Assembly (NCBI GenBank): GCA_000403295.2 | Contig: KE159610.1 | Span: 77,176-118,904 of the forward strand | Direction: 5' to 3' | DNA from: Lachnospiraceae bacterium M18-1 | GTDB taxonomy: Bacteria > Bacillota > Clostridia > Lachnospirales > Lachnospiraceae | Length of the DNA: 41,729 nt | In this document: positions 41,114 to 41,729 of the stretch, piece by piece | How the letters are laid out: the number at the start of each line of letters is the position of its first letter | Numbering within the stretch: position 1 is the first letter of the stretch | Translations under genes and position numbers: made by a program | Notes under the pieces: model-generated | The model's database searches: none | What the model was told of the DNA's origin: nothing | What the model saw: only the letters and a program-made list of their open reading frames with translations

Positions 41114-41494
41114 ATGAGAGACAGATTAGATTTTTCTTCTATTTCAAAGATTATATTGGATAACCGAAAAATCGGAGCAATGTCACAGGCAGAATACTAT
41201 TCCTACCTGTTTCAATATGCCTTCAATCAGACAGATATTAAATTAGCTGTTCCAGAAGATCCGGAAATCAGCAAAATCATAAGCGGCCAAAGAAATGTAT
41301 CAAAGGATATTATTTACCTGTATCAAACAATTTCCGGCTCAACAGAATTAAAAGGAGCACTGAACATCATATTTGATGAAATATCTGATGTTAATTATGC
41401 AAAAGAACAGATTTACCGCATTCTGTGGAATGACATTAGTATTTCACAAGCAAAAAAACAGGAATTGTCTGCTCAATATGCGAATGCTGTGTAA
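41114..41494 (+). CDS. Unknown protein, 126 aa, third gene after the ATPase/TOPRIM pair
   Basis: MRDRLDFSSISKIILDNRKIGAMSQAEYYSYLFQYAFNQTDIKL at the start. It is mixed helical with no catalytic motif, signal peptide or membrane segment. CAGGAG lies 6 nt before the ATG, and 42 bp separate it from the TOPRIM gene, so it may be part of the same unit. Base composition matches the pair. It might be a control or sensor subunit, but no family is recognised. Confidence 0.65.
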   Translation: MRDRLDFSSISKIILDNRKIGAMSQAEYYSYLFQYAFNQTDIKLAVPEDPEISKIISGQRNVSKDIIYLYQTISGSTELKGALNIIFDEISDVNYAKEQIYRILWNDISISQAKKQELSAQYANAV

Positions 41495-41568
41495 GCACGA
41501 AATAATCCGTATCTATGAATCCTCCATCATTTTTGATACAATAGCTCCAAATCAAGGAGGTATTGCCT

Positions 41569-41729
41569 ATGAATGAAACGAACCTTACAAAAGAAGATTT
41601 CTGGATGAAGCGAATTCAGGATTTCCAAAAAAGCGGATTGTCAAGAAAAGAATGGTGTCAGGAAAATCAAGTCCCCCTGTCGACTTTCAGTTATTGGATC
41701 AGAAAACAAATGCAGAAGCCTTCCGAATT
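41569..41729 (+). CDS. tnpA: IS66-type TnpA accessory protein, N-terminal part, cut by window edge
   Basis: 53 codons: MNETNLTKEDFWMKRIQDFQ, then KSGLSRKEWCQENQVPLSTFSYWIRKQ. This is the helix-turn-helix start of the small TnpA (first gene) of IS66 elements, with AAGGAGG 8 nt upstream. The tnpB and tnpC genes would lie to the right. The left inverted repeat was not identified. Confidence 0.8.
   Translation, partial: MNETNLTKEDFWMKRIQDFQKSGLSRKEWCQENQVPLSTFSYWIRKQMQKPSE

Larger units (their letters stand above)
36890..41729. mobile_element. Second element inserted in cotJC (left end in view)
   Basis: Begins where the cotJC frame breaks after FGEA. The serine recombinase stop lies 118 bp inside, the usual distance for an integrase next to its att site. 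The island contains the recombinase, a 53-aa ORF, an ATPase/TOPRIM pair and the beginning of an IS66 element. The right end is not in the window, so the extent beyond the recombinase is inference. Confidence 0.55.

Noticed and set aside
1..41729. Antibiotic-resistance cargo
   Set aside because: Elements of this type often carry tet or erm genes, but none of the frames resembles one.

Overview
The window looks like a mobile-element pile-up in a spore-forming member of the Clostridia (most likely Lachnospiraceae). Evidence: a fragment of the spore coat gene cotJC, the protein families present (LtrC-like methylase/helicase, TnpV, DUF4368 serine recombinase, Cna-B pilin), and the strong GGAGG ribosome binding sites. 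No tRNA, rRNA, CRISPR array or antibiotic-resistance gene was seen.

Region 1 to about 31611 is the right-hand part of an integrative and conjugative element (ICE), transcribed leftward. In transcription order it carries a 59-aa protein, parA, parB, a 1382-aa Cna-B surface protein, a tightly overlapping run of small genes, then a giant gene joining an adenine methylase to an SNF2-type helicase. After that come a 109-aa protein, a trypsin-like protease that looks like inserted cargo, and the start of a primase. The giant gene is broken twice. A 2.77-kb group II intron (12495-15267) sits just after the helicase DESH box. An 8.8-kb integrative mobilizable element (about 2671-11490) sits in the helicase motif VI region. 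Joining the pieces at the inferred junctions gives one open frame of about 2902 codons. The inner element has its own serine recombinase, MobV relaxase, ParB, RepA-like ATPase with iterons, two sigma-like regulators, an XRE regulator and TnpV.

Region 31612-36547 is a 4.9-kb block of phage-defence genes: AbiEi/AbiEii, a DUF4297-like nuclease, a 45-aa protein and an SMC-like ATPase. It is bounded by two copies of a 27-bp repeat and has no recombinase of its own. Next to each copy is a related small ORF (79 and 80 aa), so the block looks like a cis-mobilizable remnant (CIME) stacked at the ICE end. Right of it lie only 345 bp of cotJC (36545-36889). Both ends of that piece are abrupt, so two different elements appear to have entered the same spore coat gene.

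Region 36890-41729 is a second element or island. It holds a large serine recombinase with a promoter/operator and a 53-aa upstream ORF, a split OLD-like ATPase/TOPRIM pair, a 126-aa unknown protein, and the start of an IS66 tnpA.

Structures that plain annotation would miss: (i) a TnpV gene with its own ribosome binding site wholly nested in another frame of the giant methylase/helicase gene; (ii) a long palindrome at the same place inside each of two diverged parB genes; (iii) a covarying stem-loop leader before both parA and the primase gene; (iv) a 17-bp duplication of that leader on both sides of the protease gene; (v) small proteins whose start codons come from outside the element.
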